Part shown: positions 25,601-38,215 of the stretch, in pieces
Numbering within the stretch: the stretch's first letter is position 1
Layout of the letters: each line of letters begins with the position of its first letter
Source: Rhizophagus clarus
Taxonomy: Eukaryota > Glomeromycota > Glomeromycetes > Glomerales > Glomeraceae
NCBI GenBank assembly: GCA_015698045.1
Contig: BLAL01000289.1
Location: 176,609 to 240,608 of the forward strand
Length of the DNA stretch: 64,000 nt
Direction of reading: 5' to 3'
The notes under the pieces: model-generated
Told to the model about the DNA's origin: nothing
Databases searched by the model: none
Seen by the model: only the letters and a program-made list of their open reading frames with translations
Translations under genes and position numbers: made by a program

Positions 25601-26195
25601 GGATATTTTATTTTGAATTTAAATTGTTCACTTTGAACTCGAGTTGAACTCGAGTTCAACTTGAGTTTAACTCGTTCGCTCAAGGTCTTTGTGTAATATA
25701 TTGTAGATCCGTAATTGTTTTATTTGTAGTCTATAATTGGCAAAAGTTTATTATAAAACAAAATAAAAAACACTATTTATTTACATATTTGTATTATTAG
25801 ATTTTACCTTTTTTAGATTTGATATATAATTAAAAAGAAGACCTTTATCTTGATTTTTTGGAATCTTTGGAATCACGATAATAACAATTGAGTTTAGGTC
25901 GAGTTTAACTTGTTCATTGTGATTGATTGTATTGTAGATCTGTATCTGTATTATAATTAATATAAAGAAGACAGATCATAACAATCATAACATATTTGAG
26001 AAATTAGAACAATTTACGTAAATGTTCTTAAAGGGTAATTAATATAATAATACTAGGTAATAAAAAATTGTTTATAAAAAGAGGTTTCATCTTTTTTTTT
26101 TTACAATAAATTTGTTATCGTTATTTTTATTATATATTCTTTTTCTTAAAATTTGTTGCCATTATTTTTTATTATTATATATTCTTTTTCTTAAA

Positions 26196-26801
26196 ATGCC
26201 CGCAAATTGGACTGATGCAATAACTGAATATTTAATAAGATATAGGAGGTAAACAAATAAATGAAAACTAATAAATAACTTTGATCATTTTCTAGTTTTT
26301 TTTTTTCTCTTACATTTTCTGATCTAAAAATTAAATAATTAATATAAAGGAGAAGGAACGACTACTACCATAACATGCTTGGGAACAACCGCTTCAAATT
26401 CTGGAAGAGCCTAGCTCAAAGAATTTGAAGATAGTTTCACGTGAGGTTTACTGGCCAACAGGTAGAAAGAAAGTGGAGGAACTTGATCAGGAATTTTAAT
26501 GTTAGTAAAATAATAATAAATCATAAAAAAAAAAATAAAATAAAATAAAAAATTAATAGTATTAACATTTTTAGGATTTCTGTGAATGGAGGAATGGTGC
26601 ATAAAATAGAAGGTGGTTCCAGAAAGGAGAAAGATATTATAGGCAGTTCTGCACAAGGTTTTGGGACAGACCTGGTAATTATTAAGAATTTTTTTAATTT
26701 ATATTTAAGTTATTTAAGTTCTAAATTTATATATATTTCTTAGAGAACCACCACAGTCGTAGGCAGCGTAAAAACACTGCGCATCAGCGGCCTCGAAATC
26801 T
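26196..26801 (+). pseudogene. Decayed SANT-like gene of copy A
   Basis: Exons 26196-26248, 26350-26500, 26575-26674 and 26744-26801 have exactly the lengths (53, 151, 100 and 58 nt) and splice sites of the gene in element B. Exon 2 contains TGA and TAG where B has CAG and CGG, so the frame is closed. The rest still reads MPANWTDAITEYL, FTGQQVERKWRNL and RYYRQF. Stops arose by changes consistent with C-to-T/G-to-A transitions. Confidence 0.75.
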
Positions 26802-27505
26802 GTAAATTATATTTATTTTTTTTTTATTTTGTATTTTTTATATTTTATTTTTATTTTTATTTTTATTTATATTTTTATATTTTTATTATTTTTATTATTA
26901 TTATTTTTTATTTTTTATTATCTTTTATTATTATTATTTTTTATTAAATATATATATATTTTATATTCATCTAATTATTATTTTAATATTTTCACTATTT
27001 TATAATTTAATTTAATATCGGCCTATATTCAACTGAAATTAAAAAATTCAACCTCAATTATAAGTAATTAAAGCTTATTATAATAAATTGCTTTTATTTA
27101 ATAAAAATTCATTTTTTTTTATTAAAGTGTTAATTAAATAAACAATCTATCGTCACATATTATATAATATATTGTAATGATGAAATGTCTCCAATAAATT
27201 TTTAAAAAAGGTACATTTTAGACGTGACAGATTTAATACTGCTGATTCTTCCAAAATGTTACTAAAATCTTTCCATAGATCAAATTGAGAGAACTAATCT
27301 ATCAATTTACAATATAAAATCTTGAAATAATCTTACACATTTTCAAAATACGTGATCAAACTCATTTTTGCTAAACTGCCAAAACCTTTTGGCATTTACA
27401 TGCAATAGTTTCAGCATTTTAATTTTAATTTGACAATCATTGATTATCATGATCAATCTATTTTTACGGTTTTCAAAACCATGTTTTTTTTTATTTTTTT
27501 TTTAG

Positions 27506-28135
27506 GTTGCTGGACTTCCAGACTTGGAATGTAAGTTGGAAGGGGTGGGGAAATTTTTTTTAATATTAAAGAAGTGTTACTAACGTTTCTTTCTTTATTT
27601 TTTTTAGGTTGCTGACCTTTTTGGATGAACTGGATTTGGGAATATAAGTTAGAAAGGGTGGGGGATTTTCTTTTTAATATTAAAGAAACGTTACTAACAT
27701 TTCTTTCTTTATTTTTTTTAGGTTTCTGGCCTTCTTGGACGAACCAGACTTGGAAATGTAAGTTAGAAAGGGCGGGGGATTTTTTTTAATATTAAAGAAA
27801 TGTTATTAACGTTTCTTTCTTTATTTTTTTTAAGTTGCTGGGCTTCTTAGATGAACTGGACTTGGGAATGTAAGTTGGAAAGGGTGTTAGTTTTTTTTTA
27901 ATATTAAAGAAATGTTACTAACATTTCTTTCTTTATTTTTTTCAGATTGCTGGACTTTGAACTTGAAATGTAAGGAGAGAGGGAGGGATATTTTTTGAAT
28001 ATTAAAGAAACAGTTTTAATATTTCTTTTATTTATTTTAGGTTGCAGTTTTCCTTGTTCCTCTTAATCCTAATGTGATCACGATTAAGAAAAGTTTAAGC
28101 AAACTTTTCTTAAACTTGTATTATAAATGACTGTA
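27506..28135 (+). other. Tandem microexon-intron array, copy A (5 modules + terminal exon)
   Basis: Each ~110-bp module has T-rich DNA ending TTTAG, a short exon (GTTGCTGG...CTTGGGAAT), a GTAAGTT donor, then TTACTAAC and CTTTCTTTATTTTTTTTAG. Exon lengths are 25, 36, 36, 36 and 24 nt. One donor has decayed to ATAAGTT and one acceptor to AAG. The last acceptor (exon from 28041) opens GTTGCAGTTTTCC. It lies on the same strand as and downstream of the SANT exons, whose fourth exon also ends at a GTAAAT donor, so the array is probably the 3' part of that gene. Frame is uncertain. Confidence 0.6.
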
Positions 28136-28609
28136 ACTTTTTTATTAATTTATTGTAATAAAATACATAATAAAATAAAAATATTAACAATAATAATTAT
28201 ACTTTTAAATACTTTACAAAAAATTTATAAACTTGATAATGCATTCAACAAATAAGACAATAAAAATTTTTTAACTATATTAAATGAATTAAAAATTTCT
28301 AAAAAGAAAAATCTATAAAGAAAGTAAACTCTAAAAAATTTCTTAATATGTTATATAATATGAAATCTAACATATTAAAATTTGTATCACATATCAGGTA
28401 CCCGATATGTGTAAGATAGAACTGTGCCTAATATATATTAAATAACATATCAGTGACCAATAATTTAGATATTGGGGTTTTGGTAATTAGCCATATTTTG
28501 AAGTGTAATAAATTGGGTACCCGATATGTAAGAATACCGATATTTATCTGATTAGCTGCTAATATATAAGTTCCTGATATGTACCTGATAGAATTGATTT
28601 TGGCCAGTG

Positions 28610-28757
28610 TTAAAAAATCTTAAAATTTATAATATAAAAAAGATTCTTAGAAATTCTTTCCTATTGCTAGAATTTTCTGTTAAAAAAAATCTAAGAAATC
28701 CTTAAAGATCAGAAAAAATCTTTAGAAATATTATCTAAAAAAAACTTAAGGATATTA
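28610..28757. other. Spacer between copies A and D
   Basis: 148 bp of AT-rich DNA with inverted AGATTYYTAAGAAAT-like pieces separate the right TIR of A from the left TIR of D. No feature beyond that. Confidence 0.4.
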
Positions 28758-29211
28758 CACTGGTCAAAATTGATATTATCAGATATATATCAGGTACCTG
28801 ATATGTGTAAGATATATGTAAAATATGTATATAATATTTAATAATCTCATACATATAAGATACCTAATATGTATCTATCAGATACAGAAAAACGGTGACA
28901 CATAGTATAGAAAAGTCATACATATCTTATATACTGTATATCAAATAGTTAGATATCAGTTATATATCAGTCATATATCATAGATTTATTGGGTACCTGA
29001 TATTACTATAATAAATATTAGACACTTATCAGATACTGCTAATAAATATCCTATATATACCTGATATGTATTCTATATGTAACTGAAATATATCAGATAT
29101 TTATAATTTACTAATCAAACCCAAATATTAATAAGTACATATTAGACATAATTTTCATACATATCAGATAACAGCATTTAGATTGTTGATTTAATAATAT
29201 TAATATTAATA

Positions 29212-30490
29212 AATTTATAATTTAAATACACGTAATTTAAAGTAATTTAATTCATTTAATTATATGAAAGTTTTATTTATTTTAATTAATAATAAAAAAA
29301 TTATACAAAAAATATTATAAAAAAAAATTCACTAAGTATTTGCAAAAGAAAAGAAACATCAATAAAATTTTTTTACATTATAGTATTAATATTAATATTA
29401 GTATAAAGATTAATAAAAGTAGAAAAGAAATGCCAATAAAAAGATATAAAATATAAGTATTAATATTAGTGTTAATATTAGTAAAAGTATTGGTAGAAGT
29501 ATTAATAAAAGAAAGAATAAAATGTTTAATAATAGAATATTGTTAGTAAAAACATTAGTAAAAGAAAACATGTTAGAAAAATATATTAATAAAAGTGATA
29601 AGAATAATATGATAGGAAAAAAAACTCCATACCTTTATATTTATTTTTATATATTTTCTATATGTTTACACAGGCAAGTAAAAAAAATCAATAGTAGAAT
29701 GTTATTAGTTAAAACATTAATGAAAAGAAGAAATATATTAGAAAAATATATTAATAAGAGTATTAAGAATAACGTGATAATAGAAAAAAATTTTTAATAA
29801 AAAATACCTTTATAAAATATTTAAAGAGAGAAAAAGTTTTTTGGTAAAAAAAAAAAAATACAGAGATAAATAAATAATTTATGCAATCACATGATTAACA
29901 AAATTATCAAATTTTATTGGTTATTTGGTAATTATTTGATTTGCATATACTAATTATGCTGCAAATTTTTATCTTTTTTTTTTTGCAAAGTAGAAATCAT
30001 CTTTAATATTATAACATTTTATGATCAATTATTTGTTGATAAAGCAATACAATCTAAGTTCTACTAATAGCCACAAATTGATCACTTATCAGTTACTTAT
30101 CGATTACCTATTGTGCATAAGTCAACTAAAATCATGATTGGATTTGTACTCAACTTGTATTAATAAAATTATTACAATCTCATTGATTATATTAAATTTA
30201 TCAGAGTTTTTAAGTCTAATTAAAAATGATTAATGTAAATTTACTAACAATTTCATTATAACATTACCAACTTTTTATTAAATTTGGCTATTTTATTTTA
30301 AATTTAAATTGTTTGCTTATGAACTTGAGTTGAACTTGTGTTTAACTTATATTCAATTTATATTTAATTTGTATTTAATTTAATTGCTTAAGATCTTTAT
30401 AAGTTGTATTGTAAATCTGTAATTATTTAATTATTAAATATGTAAATTGTGATTATAAGTCTATAATTGTTCATTATTTAAATTATTTTA
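29212..30490 (+). other. Left internal part of copy D
   Basis: Aligns with A from 24480: the ATTTATAATTTAAATAC start, GTTAGTA-like short repeats (ATTAGTA here), two tandem blocks at 29522-29810 and the CAATCACATGATTAACAAAA segment. The 91-codon open frame at 29522 covers both tandem blocks; matching frames in A and B are shorter, so I treat it as repeat translation, not a gene. Confidence 0.55.
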
Positions 30491-31482
30491 ATCTTTTTCA
30501 AATATAATATTTGATAAATAATCAGGATTACATTAAAGAATTCTAAAAAAATAATTTTTCCAAACGAACCTTTGAAAATATCTCTATTAAAAAATGCTCT
30601 AAACGATCCTTTGGTTAAAAAATTCTTAAAACAATTTCTCAAACAAACTCAGTGATTTTTTTGGCACATTTAGGATACTAATTGGCTCAAATTTAAAAAG
30701 AAAATTTGACCATCATTTTACCTATATTAGGATATTATTACATATTTATTCGATCCTAAAGAAAACTATATTTAACTACCCAAATATTATTGATAAATAG
30801 ACCAAATAATAATAGTTTTATTAATATTTTTATTTATAGCAATGTACATATTATAATATTATATAAAATTTAATCTAATATCTATTTATCTGTATATTAT
30901 TATCACTTGTTATTATTTACATTAATCTATCCATCATTTATCCACAACCATCATCTACACAATCATGCATCCTAAAAAAATCCTAAATTCGCATCATATG
31001 AGAGTCAAAAGGCAACCTAAAAAAAATAAAAAATGAATTAATAAATTAACAATTTGTAAAAATAAAAAATTAAAATCAATAAAAAACACATCATAAATCC
31101 ATATATTCAAAAATCTTAAAGAACAAACTGCTAAAAAAAGAAAAAAATAAAGAAATGTTAGAAACGTTTCTAATTAATTAAAAGTAAAAATAATCAGTTT
31201 CACAATAAGTGAAACTTACCATTTTCATTTTCATGTTTACTTAAAACTTATAATATATTTTTAATTAGAAATATTTAAAAAAATATATTAAGTTTTGCAA
31301 CACAACTTTTGTGAAACTCACTATTTAAATTTCAAAAATCCAGTTATTAAAAAAAGTTTGAGCAAACTTTTCTTGGATCATATGAATTGTATGTTATATT
31401 ATTTTAAAAAAAGTTTGCACAAACTTTTCTTGGATCACATGAATTGTATTAAAGTAAACTAAAAGACTGTATTTTAAAAAAA
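30491..31482 (-). other. Segment E, left part (unclassified, splice-rich)
   Basis: Not homologous to copy A. Around 31000-31150 the minus strand shows a T-rich acceptor ending TTTTTTTAG and TTTTTTTTAG followed by GTTGCC, like the microexon acceptors. Two copies of an AAGTTTG..CAAACTTTTCTTGGATCA hairpin at 31350-31440 match the terminal hairpin of A/B. It is probably part of another element related to A/B/D and interrupted by the LINE. Boundaries are not resolved. Confidence 0.35.
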
Positions 31483-31500
31483 GTCAGGTTTATACCTATT
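31483..31500 (+). repeat. Target-site duplication of LINE insertion, left
   Basis: GTCAGGTTTATACCTATT, repeated exactly at 45566-45583. It is followed directly by a run of T's, the minus-strand poly(A). Confidence 0.8.
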
Positions 31501-31963
31501 TTTTTTTTTCAATGTTTAAAGATGTTGGACATCGCATATTTATTCTTGTATTGAGGAGTACATTGCTGTCGCATTCAAAAATAAGGAAATATACATTCAA
31601 GGCTTAAAAGAGCCACAGTCTCGCTAAGCATCTATACTAAAAGGGATAAAGGAATCAAAATAGTAAAAAAAAAAAATTGTAAAGTACGAGGTCCGCTAAA
31701 ACAAAAAATTGGTTAGTAACTACCAAGCTACCTAACTATGGCTAATTTCCTATTTCTAGCGTATCAACTACATAAACTAATTAGTTATTCTAATAACCGC
31801 TTGATTTCCACCTTGTTATGAGTTTTTGGTTGCTTGTTATTAGACGTCCGCGATCTATTTTCATTGTTCTGATCACAGGCGGATTTGATCAGAGGCTCGT
31901 TATTCTTTGATTTAGGATTGTGGTATTGACATGACCCAAGGAGAACCTTGTTCAATCCAGTCA

Positions 31964-33071
31964 CTACTCTGGAGCGGGAGTTTCTCTGTCATTAGGGAGG
32001 TTGTCCTTCTTGGTAGAAGAAGGTTTGAGATTGTGAGAGCAGTAGGAGGATGTAGAGTGACGGCACCAGGCTAAATCAGTGTCCTTCCATTGCTGCAGAT
32101 GGGATATTCTGTGAGAAAGCGCGTCCCATGTTATGAAATATCCTATGAGCATGCAAGACCCGTTCTGCTCTTTAACAATTCTAAAAAATTTGAGATTGCT
32201 AGAAATTAAAAATTGGCTAGAAATGCCGTTAGGAAATAATGAGTCATAAGTCATATCCTCTAGGATATTTGGTATGATGCCCTGGAACTTCTCACGCTGT
32301 TTTCATTCTGAAAGACTCCAGGTGGCCGGGAACTATCAGACAGGAAGGGTATTGAGGGATACAGTCCAATCATTATTGTTGTACGCTTTCAGGCAATTAT
32401 AATTAGGAATCAGTTTGACTCTTGCTGTTAAATACTTTTTCTGCACTCACGTGCTGACTGAAACCACTTTGCCCCAAGAGTTTAAGTTTGTGAGGAGCTC
32501 ATAATTTGACCATTTAGCTGGAATGTCATACACAATCAGGTCCAGAAGGAGCCAGGATTCTTCATGCTCAAGCTGGTAACCTGTGATGATACAATTGTTT
32601 ATTCCTGTAAAGCCGTCTTGTAATTTGAACCTCTTTTTTTTACCTGTTCAAGCCCTTATCGTCCTTAGGAGCTTGGCAGATTGGAGGTATGACTAACCTG
32701 CTATTTGTAGGTTTGACAGGCTTTTGAGCGTGACTAGCAAGAGGGAAATTAGGGGACGCAGTCGAAGAGGATGAAGAGCTGTTTTCCTGTAGGAAGGTAA
32801 TTTTCTCCGCAGCTCTAGTTTTTTTCTTTAACTTTTTTTTCTGATTTTTAGTCAACGCCTTGGTCTAGGAGTCTGGTTGTTCTACAGTAATGGGGAGGCT
32901 AGGGGGCGATGGTGTGCTCAAGGCATCTTTTGATTGGTTCGTTATCTCTGTATTCATATCCATTTTGGGTGAGTCATCAGGTGGATCTATGTATACCGAT
33001 TTTCCTTTGTTTGTCGCAACCTTAGTGTCTGATTGATGCGAATTATTGATCGCAACTATCTGTTTCTCCAT
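31964..33071 (-). pseudogene. LINE ORF1-like nucleic-acid-binding protein, broken
   Basis: Frame from the ATG at 33071 (MEKQIVAINNSHQSDTK) through an in-frame TAG at 32865-32867 into a very basic stretch (TKNQKKKLKKKTRAAEK) and a Ser/Pro-rich linker. After a frame change near the A-run at about 32640 it continues as GFTGINNCIITGYQLEHEES, LIVYDIPAKWSNYELLTNL, KKYLTARVKLIP and TWSLSE, and last as the 96-codon frame at 32254-31964. The DIPAKWSNYELL...VKL part looks like the RRM-like region of fungal LINE ORF1 proteins (DUF4283-type; from memory). At least three stops (a TGA after VSVST; TGA TAG before FPATWS) sit where Arg or Trp codons are expected. Probably a dead copy. Confidence 0.6.
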
Positions 33072-33164
33072 CTCACGTGATAGTTAGTCAAGAGTAGGGA
33101 AAATGACAGTATCCAGAAAGGCGGCAGAGGAAAGGTGGCAAAGAGTACCTAAGATATTAGCTGC

Positions 33165-33965
33165 TGTAATGCCAGAATTCACGTAATAAAGAAATAATAT
33201 TAGTACAATACATAGTAATTACAAGGGTAATAATTTAACCGACAGGAAATAATTTAACCGATGGGTAATAATTTAACCGATAGGAAATAATTTAACCGAT
33301 GGAAATAATTTAACTGACGAATAATAAACGATGGATAATAGTCCAATTAAAGGACGATAATAGTCATAAGTTATATTTATTTTTAGACTAAATTACATCA
33401 TATTTTTATTTATTTATTTTTAGATTAAATTATATCATATTTTTATTTTTAGTTTAATTTATTTTAACATTCAAAATTAGGAAAATAGAAAGAAATAGTA
33501 GAAATTAATTTTTGAAAACTTATTTAAAGACTTAATTTTTCCTTTATGTAAAGTAGACGGAGTACTAGATCGACAGTTAGAGAGTTCGACAGTTAATTCT
33601 GTTCTCTTGAATAATATGAAATAATAAAGATGAGAATATTGATTATTGAAAGTTATTACGAATATGCTTGTGGTTTACCCGAGAATTAATTAATGTTCGA
33701 ATGATTTATTTAATGATAAAAAGGAATATAATATGGGAGAACTATCGCAGTTTGAAAGTTAAAAGAAAAATGAGTTAAGGAAATATTAGTAATAATGAAA
33801 AAGGTATTACTAGAAATATATTTGAGAATATAAGAAATGGAGATAATAAGTTCGTGATAGTAATAAAATAATGAGATAATAATAAAATAGTAATGTGAAA
33901 TAAAATAAACCAAGCATAATAAATTAATGATATGTTAACACTAAGGTGGCAGCTTAGTCGTTACA
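33165..33965 (+). repeat. 5' LTR (801 bp)
   Basis: Matches 44425-45225 over its full length. It contains four to five AATAATTTAACCGAYRGG repeats near its start. Promoter elements were not identified. Confidence 0.9.
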
Positions 33966-33968
33966 ATT

Positions 33969-33985
33969 TGGTGCATGCTCTGAGA
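33969..33985 (+). promoter_or_regulatory. Primer-binding site
   Basis: TGGTGCATGCTCTGAGA starts four bases after the LTR. TGG pairs with a tRNA CCA end. The priming tRNA was not identified. Confidence 0.65.
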
Positions 33986-36075
33986 AGAAGTGGTTTGAAT
34001 AATAAGAAAAAGAGGAACCACTTTCATTATTATCATATAATGAAGCGCAAAAGCGTTCTTAAGGATCTGAACTCAGAGAAAATATGAAAAGAAAACCACA
34101 AACTATTACCCTGATCTGAAATAATGGTAAAGGCGGATGCAGGTGGAAAGTAATAGAATTGTGTGTCTGATATCCATAATAAAGCCTGTGTGGCTGAAGA
34201 TTAATATGATATATATAAATCCAATTAAGATCAATCTGAAGTAATATGGGAAATAAAAAGGATATCGATGAGTACCCAAAGATTGTGTAGTTGAGCGAAA
34301 AACAATTAAGTTTACAAAAATAAAGAAGTTTTTGTAGTAAGATTATACGAGAAATGGGTACGAACTTACCGATCTAAGTTATGTAAAGACAGAAGTACCA
34401 GAAAATTAGATTAATTGATGGAAGTACAGATTAGCCTGACGAGGTTATGAAAAGACAAAAGTATTAGAAGATTGAACTAATGGATGAAGGTACAGATTAA
34501 CTTAAGATCATATCAAAAAGAAGTACTACTTTGGGAGTACACAATGAAAACATTTGAAAATGGGGTCATACTGGAAACAACAAAATTGGCAGTTTAAGGT
34601 CTGCATCAGAAAAAGTAAGCAACAAAACTTCAGAATTAGCAGTTTGGGGTCTGCATCTGAAAAAGTACGCAACAAAACCTGCAGTTTCAACACTACTCTA
34701 GAAGGTATGACAAAAGGATTGCTGGTCAATCGATATTAAAAGAGATATTTAACTGAAATTAAGGAAAACTGATGAATGCAATCACGATTAATGAAAGTTA
34801 ATAAATCAAAGAAATATGAATATTAAAAGAGATATTTAACTGAAGTTAAGGGAAACTGATGAATGCAATCACGATTAACGAAAGTTAATAAATCAAAGAA
34901 ATATAGGAAATATGAACGACGTAGAAATATGAGAAATATTAATGACGTATTGAAATAGGAAAATTAATGACGTAATAAAGTTGAAATATAAATGACGCGA
35001 TATATGAAATAAATGAATGAAACGAATATATACGAGAAGTTATGATTAAAATATGAAGAAAATAATAAAGCACAGTAAAAGTTGATAATACGTAGTAAAA
35101 TTAATGATGTAATAAGAATGAAAAATATGAAAGATAAAGTAATAACAGAAATGCCCAAAAATATGAACAAATGTAAAATATAAATGAAATATTATTAATG
35201 AAATAAAAGTCGTCAAAGTTGATAATAGAAATGAAATATGGAAAATATAATAAACTTTGTAGCCGCGCTCAATTAAGATAATGTATTACTAGACCTACAT
35301 TAAAGATAACTTTAATAAGGTTTTTCTATTGTAATAACAGAAAATTCATACACGTTATCAGCTGGTGAAAAGCATATTATATGTTACACTAAATCGGAAA
35401 TTTTGAAGGCTGAAATAGGAAAAATAAAAGATTAAATTTTCAGAAAAAGGGGTGTATTTATAATTTTTAAAGTAATACAAGTCACGCAAATGATGTAATA
35501 AGTAAAGAAAATAAAGAAATAATAATAATAAGAAAATTAGAAGTTTTGAAAGATATGTATAATTTTTGAAGTTGTCGGAAAGGATGAAAGAGAAAATGAT
35601 GAGCGAGTTGTACAAGAATTGTACAAAAATGTGACAATAAATCACATGACTATAGAATGTATATAGGTTTGTGTTCGGAGAGATAGTAACGGAAAGGATT
35701 GAGAGAATAAGTATGAAACAAAAAGTTACTAAAATGACTAGAATGATTTTTTTTTTAGAAGAATTGAATATGTAAAAAGTTATTTTAAGAAAGATAATAG
35801 TAATATATTAGAAAATAATATGTGAAATTAGTAATAATGTTATAAGAAATGTAATAAGGAAAAAGACCTAATGGACTGGAACGTCGTTAAACTACTGAGA
35901 AAAATGAAAAATGAAAGAAGTAAATGTCGCTAAATTACCAGTGGATAGAATGAAGGAATAAGTAAAAGAATAAATTGAGATTACGAGAAATAAAATGAAT
36001 AGAATATAAATACGAGTCAAAAAGTATTTTAGAACAAATTTACAAAATTTATAACGTGTGAAATTATTAATAAAA
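33986..36075 (+). other. Long leader of the LTR element
   Basis: Two kilobases without a convincing frame. It holds direct duplications: GCAGTTTRRGGTCTGCATC-type copies at 34590-34680 and an ~84-bp pair at 34735-34902 (TTAAAAGAGATATTTAACTG). Frames here on the minus strand are AT-rich shadows. Confidence 0.5.
34735..34902 (+). repeat. 84-bp direct tandem duplication in the leader
   Basis: Two almost identical copies, each from ATATTAAAAGAGATATTTAA to AAATCAAAGAAATAT, differ at a few purine sites. Confidence 0.75.
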
Positions 36076-36536
36076 ATGGAGTACTTTACGGAAAGACAAA
36101 TGGATTATTATAATCATCAAGAATTGCATGAAACTCAAATGATAGTAAAGGATAAAGATTGTTTATCATGTGAGAAATGTTAGAAGAAGTACCGAGAGTA
36201 TTTGAAAAAGTATGGAAGATATTAAAGAAATTTGAAAGTAGTATAGGAGAATATAATCGAATAACTGTTATAGAAGTATTAAATTTATTGAACATTGATA
36301 GTAGGAAAAGAGATGACTATAATAGGCCAAAAATTAAAAAGATTCTAGATAGAATCATAGAATCAATAAGATATAATGAGCAACCAAGTTTTAAAGAAAA
36401 AGGGTTAAGACAAGTATTAGTAGTAATAGCCAGAGATTATATCGAAAATAATAAAGAAAATGAGGTATGTGACGGATTAATTAGAAACCCAGAACAAAGA
36501 AACATAGTACAACAGGTTTTACGCCATTTTATTTAG
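36076..36536 (+). pseudogene. gag-like frame of the LTR element, frameshifted remnant
   Basis: An ATG at 36076 opens MEYFTERQMDYYNHQELHET and runs to a TAG just past 36170. A frame offset by one base continues from 36177 for 119 codons (MLEEVPRVFEKVWKILKKFE ... NPEQRNIVQQV), helical and charged without a zinc knuckle. At its end it overlaps the integrase fragment in another frame, marking the junction of a large deletion that removed pol. By position it is gag, but no domain confirms this. Confidence 0.4.
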
Positions 36537-36964
36537 TCTATGGACGACAAGCAACATTACCAATTGACTTAAAATTACCAAATATACAAGAAAAAGATGA
36601 ACAAAATCTTCTTTTAGCAAGATTATACCAACTTATTGAAAAATTGGAAACTGATCGATAAGAAGTTATTGGTATTATTGATAAGGAACAACAAAAGCAG
36701 AAAGGACGACATGACCAACAAGGAATATCAGTTAAACTTAAAATAGGAGATAAAGTTTTAGTTGAACGAACATGGCTTAAAACTAATTTTTCAGCAAAAT
36801 TAGAAGATAAATGGATAGGACCTTATTTTATCCATGAAGTTTTAGATAATAATGTCTATAAGTTACGTACTATAGATGGTAAACTAGTCAAAAATGTAGT
36901 ACATGGAAATCGTTTAAAACTTTATCAAAATCAAGTATTAGAACCAATTGTACTTATACAATAA
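36510..36964 (+). pseudogene. Integrase C-terminal fragment, Ty3/gypsy
   Basis: The frame reads GFTPFYLVYGRQATLPIDLK, the conserved integrase stretch just after the catalytic core. A coiled region with one TAA (36659-36661, after KLETDR) follows. Then comes KLKIGDKVLVERTWLK and the GPY/F-type module KLEDKWIGPYFIHEVLDN with VYKLRTIDGKLVKNVVHGNR. It ends at TAA 36962-36964. The catalytic DDE part is missing, so it is inactive. It is convergent with the antisense gene, whose stop is 11 bp downstream. Confidence 0.85.
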
Positions 36965-36975
36965 TAATTATAATT

Positions 36976-38215
36976 TTATTGGAGACAATGTACTGGACAC
37001 ATTTTATTACATACAAGTTGAGGTGAAGAATGGTCAGGACTTGATACAGGTGAAGGAGTGGATGGTTTAAAAGGCAAAGGAGGAGATGATTGATGAGTTT
37101 GTTCTTGTTGCGGTTGTTGATGTTGGATAGGATGTAAAGGAGATTCGTGAGGAGGTAGTGGTAATATTTGTTCAATAGGTAAAGAAGGAATAATTATAGT
37201 TGGTAATAAAGAAGGAGGAGAATCAGGAGGAGAGGAAGAAATAGAATCAGAAGAGAAAGAATCAGAAGGAGGAATAGGAATTGATCTAGGAACTCGAGAA
37301 GTAGTATGATTTTTTCTGCAGCGTTTTCTAGGAGGTGTATTTACAACATATTTCGATTTTTCAGGAGGAGGAGGAGGAGGAACCCTAGGACGTAATTTTC
37401 TTTTTTCAGAATGTGACTCAGATGTACTGGAAGCAGTCCCAGAATCAGAAAAAGCAACATCACTTAAAGGAGGATCTTCAAAATCAGAAAATCTTCAACA
37501 AAAGGAAGCGTCTTAAAAGAAAGTTGTATTTGATTTATTTCCCTATCTACAACATCAAGACGAGCGAGAAGAAAATTTCTTTTATTACGAGCTAGAACTA
37601 AATGATGCCACTAAAATTGAACAACAAGTTAGAAAAATTGAAAATTAAAAGAAAAGTATAATTAAAAAAAAATTAATTTAATTATCATACCTTTTCACAC
37701 TCTGGGATTATTTCAATCCAATATTTCTTAAATCTTTCTGGATCACGTATTTTTTCATTCTTTAACTGTAAAAGTACAGGTAGGTTAGTGGTGCATTGAT
37801 AACTTTTTATTTAATAATAAAGGAAGGTGCCTAGCCTATCTTTCCTCCAAGATAAGTAGACCTTTATTAGCAACAATAGATTGCTTGAACAAGAGGATTT
37901 GGAGTGGCTACCAAATAGTCAAGTACAGTAATTCCCTTAAATCTGAAACACGACAAACCAAGTATTCCTCTATTATTGTAAAACAAAAAGAAATCAACAC
38001 ACCTGAGGTTCTAATGAAGTGTACATAGAAGGGTCATAATCTTTAAAAGCTTTAAGAAATCTGGAAAACCAGTGTCCATGTAAGCTATCGGGAGTAGTAG
38101 TAGAGGAAGGAGATAACCTAATAATATCTTGGGAAGAGACAACCAAAAAATTCCAAAATGATTTTTTGTTATAAGTTTGCAAGAAGGAAATGATAAATTT
38201 AGACGTGAATGCCAT
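36976..38215 (-). CDS. Spliced antisense gene inside the LTR element, Ser/Pro-rich product
   Basis: Three exons on the minus strand: 38215-38003 (71 codons from ATG, MAFTSKFIISFLQTYNKKSF ... YTSLEPQ), 37765-37691 (25 codons, LKNEKIRDPERFKKYWIEII) and 37610-36976. All joints are in phase with GT..AG ends; exon 3 opens WHHLVLARNKRNFLLARLDV. After about 40 codons the frame shifts by one base beside a T-run (near 37490) and continues as EDPPLSDVAFSDSGTA, then P6, KRKLRPR, PRKRCRK and long SP/PP stretches to a TAA at 36978-36976. The N-terminal part is globular and the C-terminal part is disordered, basic and proline-rich. I do not know the family. Extra antisense frames between pol and the 3' LTR are known in some plant gypsy elements. 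The frameshift may be real decay or an error in the homopolymer. Confidence 0.6.

Larger units (their letters stand above)
24472..28609 (+). mobile_element. TIR element, family A/B/D, copy A (left end missing)
   Basis: Colinear with the reverse complement of element B. It starts abruptly next to the C element, where B's terminal 400 bp are not found, and ends at the TIR ...GGCCAGTG at 28609. It carries short GTTAGTA-type repeats, a tandem block at 24928-25230, a SANT pseudogene and a microexon array. CpG sites seen in B are TpG or CpA here, so this copy is older. Confidence 0.75.
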
